Below, in pieces: positions 62,149 through 64,000 of a stretch of 64,000 nt of DNA (positions are counted from its first letter, which is position 1; each line of letters begins with the position of its first letter). The stretch comes from CAZAPO01 sp044841755. GTDB lineage: Bacteria > Bacteroidota > Bacteroidia > Flavobacteriales > Flavobacteriaceae. Under the pieces are notes generated by a model that made no database searches, had not been told where the DNA came from, and worked only from the letters and a program-made list of their open reading frames with translations. A program made the translations under genes and the position numbers. The stretch lies in assembly GCA_044841755.1 (NCBI GenBank), contig JAXOFM010000001.1:372001-436000 (forward strand), in the 5' to 3' direction.

Positions 62149-63597
62149 ATGAGCAAGTATACTGAAGACGATTTAAGAGAGGAGCTTAAAACCAAAGAGT
62201 ACGAATACGGTTTTTATACAGATATTGAATCTGACACACTTCCAGTTGGATTAAACGAAGATATTGTTAGAGCTATTTCTCAGAAGAAAGAAGAGCCAGA
62301 ATGGATGACCAAATGGCGCTTGGATGCTTTTAGGACTTGGCAAAAAATGGAAGAACCTGAGTGGGCAAACGTAACTTACGAAAAGCCAGATTTCCAAGCT
62401 ATCTCATACTACTCTGCACCAAACAGTAAGCCTAAATACGAAAGTTTAGATGAAGTAGATCCTGAACTTTTAGCAACTTTCGAAAAACTTGGAATTTCTC
62501 TTGATGAGCAAAAGAAACTAGCTGGAGTTGCAATGGATGTTGTGGTAGATTCGGTTTCGGTAGCAACAACATTTAAAAAGACATTAGCTGAAAAGGGAAT
62601 TATTTTCTGTTCTATTAGTGAAGCTATTCAGGAACACCCTGAACTAGTAAAAAAATATATTGGAACTGTAGTTCCAAAAACCGACAATTTCTACGCTGCA
62701 TTAAATAGTGCAGTATTTAGTGATGGTAGTTTCTGCTATATTCCAAAGGGAGTAAGATGCCCAATGGAATTATCAACCTATTTTCGAATTAATCAGGCAG
62801 GAACTGGGCAATTTGAAAGAACTCTTGTTATTGCTGATGAAGGTAGTTATGTAAGTTACCTTGAAGGCTGTACAGCACCTCAGCGCGACGAAAATCAATT
62901 GCACGCAGCAGTAGTAGAATTAATCGCACTTGATGATGCTGAAATAAAATACTCTACTGTTCAAAACTGGTATCCTGGTGATGCTGAAGGAAGCGGAGGT
63001 GTATTCAACTTTGTAACCAAAAGAGGAATTTGCGAAAACAATGCAAAAATATCTTGGACACAAGTAGAAACAGGAAGTGCAGTAACTTGGAAATATCCTT
63101 CATGCATACTAAAAGGAAATAACTCTGTTGGTGAGTTCTATTCTATTGCTGTAACTAATAACTTTCAGCAAGCAGACACTGGAACTAAGATGATTCACCT
63201 AGGAAAGAATACTAAATCTACTATTATCAGTAAAGGAATTTCTGCTGGTAAATCGCAGAATAGCTATCGTGGATTAGTTCAGGTTAATTCACGTGCGGAA
63301 AATGCTCGTAACTTCTCGCAATGTGATAGTTTGCTTATGGGTAATGAATGTGGTGCACATACTTTTCCTTATATAGAAGCAAAGAATAAAACAGCTCAAA
63401 TTGAGCACGAAGCCACTACCAGTAAAATTGGTGAAGATCAAATATTTTATTGTAATCAACGTGGAATAGATACCGAAAAAGCAATTGCTTTAATCGTTAA
63501 CGGGTTTAGCAAAGAAGTGCTTAACAAACTCCCAATGGAGTTTGCTGTAGAAGCACAAAAATTATTAGAAATAAGCTTAGAAGGATCTGTTGGATAA
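62149..63597 (+). CDS. sufB: Fe-S cluster assembly scaffold SufB
   Basis: The 482-residue protein matches SufB in length and in motifs: FCYIPKGVRCPMELSTYF, SYVSYLEGCTAPQRDENQLH, SWTQVETGSAVTWKYPS, NSYRGLVQVN and IEHEATTSKIGEDQIFY. It forms the SufBCD scaffold on which clusters are built. sufC is expected beyond the window; a lipoprotein gene intervenes after 10 bases. Confidence 0.97.
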   Translation: MSKYTEDDLREELKTKEYEYGFYTDIESDTLPVGLNEDIVRAISQKKEEPEWMTKWRLDAFRTWQKMEEPEWANVTYEKPDFQAISYYSAPNSKPKYESLDEVDPELLATFEKLGISLDEQKKLAGVAMDVVVDSVSVATTFKKTLAEKGIIFCSISEAIQEHPELVKKYIGTVVPKTDNFYAALNSAVFSDGSFCYIPKGVRCPMELSTYFRINQAGTGQFERTLVIADEGSYVSYLEGCTAPQRDENQLHAAVVELIALDDAEIKYSTVQNWYPGDAEGSGGVFNFVTKRGICENNAKISWTQVETGSAVTWKYPSCILKGNNSVGEFYSIAVTNNFQQADTGTKMIHLGKNTKSTIISKGISAGKSQNSYRGLVQVNSRAENARNFSQCDSLLMGNECGAHTFPYIEAKNKTAQIEHEATTSKIGEDQIFYCNQRGIDTEKAIALIVNGFSKEVLNKLPMEFAVEAQKLLEISLEGSVG

Positions 63598-63607
63598 CCT
63601 AAATACT

Positions 63608-64000
63608 ATGAAAAAATTAATCTTTTTATTTGCTTTAGTTGCCTTTATAGGATGCAAAAAAGACGTCAATAAAGAAGGTGAAACATATAAAACTGAAGAA
63701 GTTCAAGATAATTCCGAAAGAACTGAAAAGCAAAGTGATGGTCTTACGCTATTAAAAGGGCAATTCATTTACTATGCCGATGCTGCCGTTTTACAAACTC
63801 ATGTTGATGTTTATGGTGTTATTATCAATGATAAAATGCATGAGTTAAATGAAATGGTTCAAAAACATAAAAAAGTAGACACGGACATGATTCCTGTTGA
63901 AGTTCGTGGTAGAATAACACCTAGACCAGAAAATGAAAAAGGTTGGGATTTTAGGGTAGAAATAGTAGAGATTTTAAAAGTGAGTGCACCAGATCCAAAT
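63608..64000 (+). CDS. Lipoprotein with NlpE C-terminal OB-like domain, 3' end cut off
   Basis: The frame is open from ATG 63608 to the window edge (131 codons). A lipoprotein signal ends AFIGC (Cys16). Residues about 50-125 (FIYYADAAVLQTHVDVYGVI, IPVEVRGRITPRPENEKGW) look like the OB-like domain of NlpE, a surface-sensing outer-membrane lipoprotein. It starts 10 bases after sufB, so it seems to sit inside the suf operon. Moderate confidence in the domain. Confidence 0.6.
   Translation, partial: MKKLIFLFALVAFIGCKKDVNKEGETYKTEEVQDNSERTEKQSDGLTLLKGQFIYYADAAVLQTHVDVYGVIINDKMHELNEMVQKHKKVDTDMIPVEVRGRITPRPENEKGWDFRVEIVEILKVSAPDPN

Noticed and set aside
1..64000. tRNA, rRNA, CRISPR array, phage or insertion sequence
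   Set aside because: I read the intergenic regions on both strands and saw no cloverleaf, rRNA-like conserved stretch, regularly spaced repeats or transposase/integrase genes. A covariance-model search would be decisive.

Overview
The window comes from a low-GC member of the Bacteroidota, very probably a marine Flavobacteriaceae. The evidence is the gliding pair gldE-gldD, a Bacteroidetes-type three-subunit succinate dehydrogenase, LytS/LytTR two-component pairs, many lipoproteins, an outer-membrane beta-barrel with a carboxypeptidase-like N-terminal domain, and TAnnTTTG promoter boxes with almost no Shine-Dalgarno sequences. I cannot name the genus. I see no rRNA, tRNA, CRISPR array, insertion sequence, phage module or integration scar. 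It reads as ordinary chromosome, densely packed, with no gene-free stretch over 300 bases.

Region by region. 1-13 kb: a truncated EamA exporter, a metal-binding lipoprotein with a duplicated Cys motif, a double DUF1080 lipoprotein facing a propeller/cytochrome c lipoprotein, aminopeptidase P, and two large sortilin-like propeller proteins on either side of a peptidyl-prolyl isomerase. 13-17 kb: sdhCAB between two clear terminators. 17-30 kb: three complete sensor kinase/LytTR regulator pairs, all on the + strand, separated by exported proteins on the - strand (serine hydrolase, aspartyl protease with PDZ, alpha/beta hydrolase, ankyrin protein, outer-membrane barrel, thioredoxin-TPR protein). 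30-36 kb: a methionine-type aminotransferase and an omega-amidase-like hydrolase, a second serine hydrolase, a GNAT enzyme, an Ig-like lipoprotein and ComF. 36-47 kb: glycyl-tRNA synthetase, a 1136-residue outer-membrane protein, exonuclease III, an OmpA lipoprotein, an aldo/keto reductase, RNase E/G, a 29-residue ribosomal-type basic protein and HU.

47-51 kb holds mutY, ssb, gldE and gldD, linking DNA maintenance with the gliding/type IX secretion machinery. 51-53 kb has aspartate kinase divergent from an ACT-like protein. 53-55 kb is a compact redox cassette: an AraC regulator, thioredoxin, a 29-residue CxxC/CxC protein and an AhpD-like protein, with operator-like repeats in the promoter. 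55-59 kb carries a branched-chain amino acid carrier, an alpha/beta hydrolase, two tandem paralogous small Cys/His proteins and thiL. 59-64 kb has two surface propeller lipoproteins and the start of a suf iron-sulfur cluster operon, cut off by the window edge.

The points most worth following up are: the AraC/thioredoxin cassette with its tiny Cys protein and repeats; the third sensor kinase, whose external loop carries four cysteines and which is divergent from a CxxS thioredoxin; a recurring TAnnTTTG-N4-ATG arrangement that predicts leaderless mRNAs; and small genes of fewer than 60 codons at 46661-46750 and 53480-53569. I found no single gene cluster that I can call a wholly new system.
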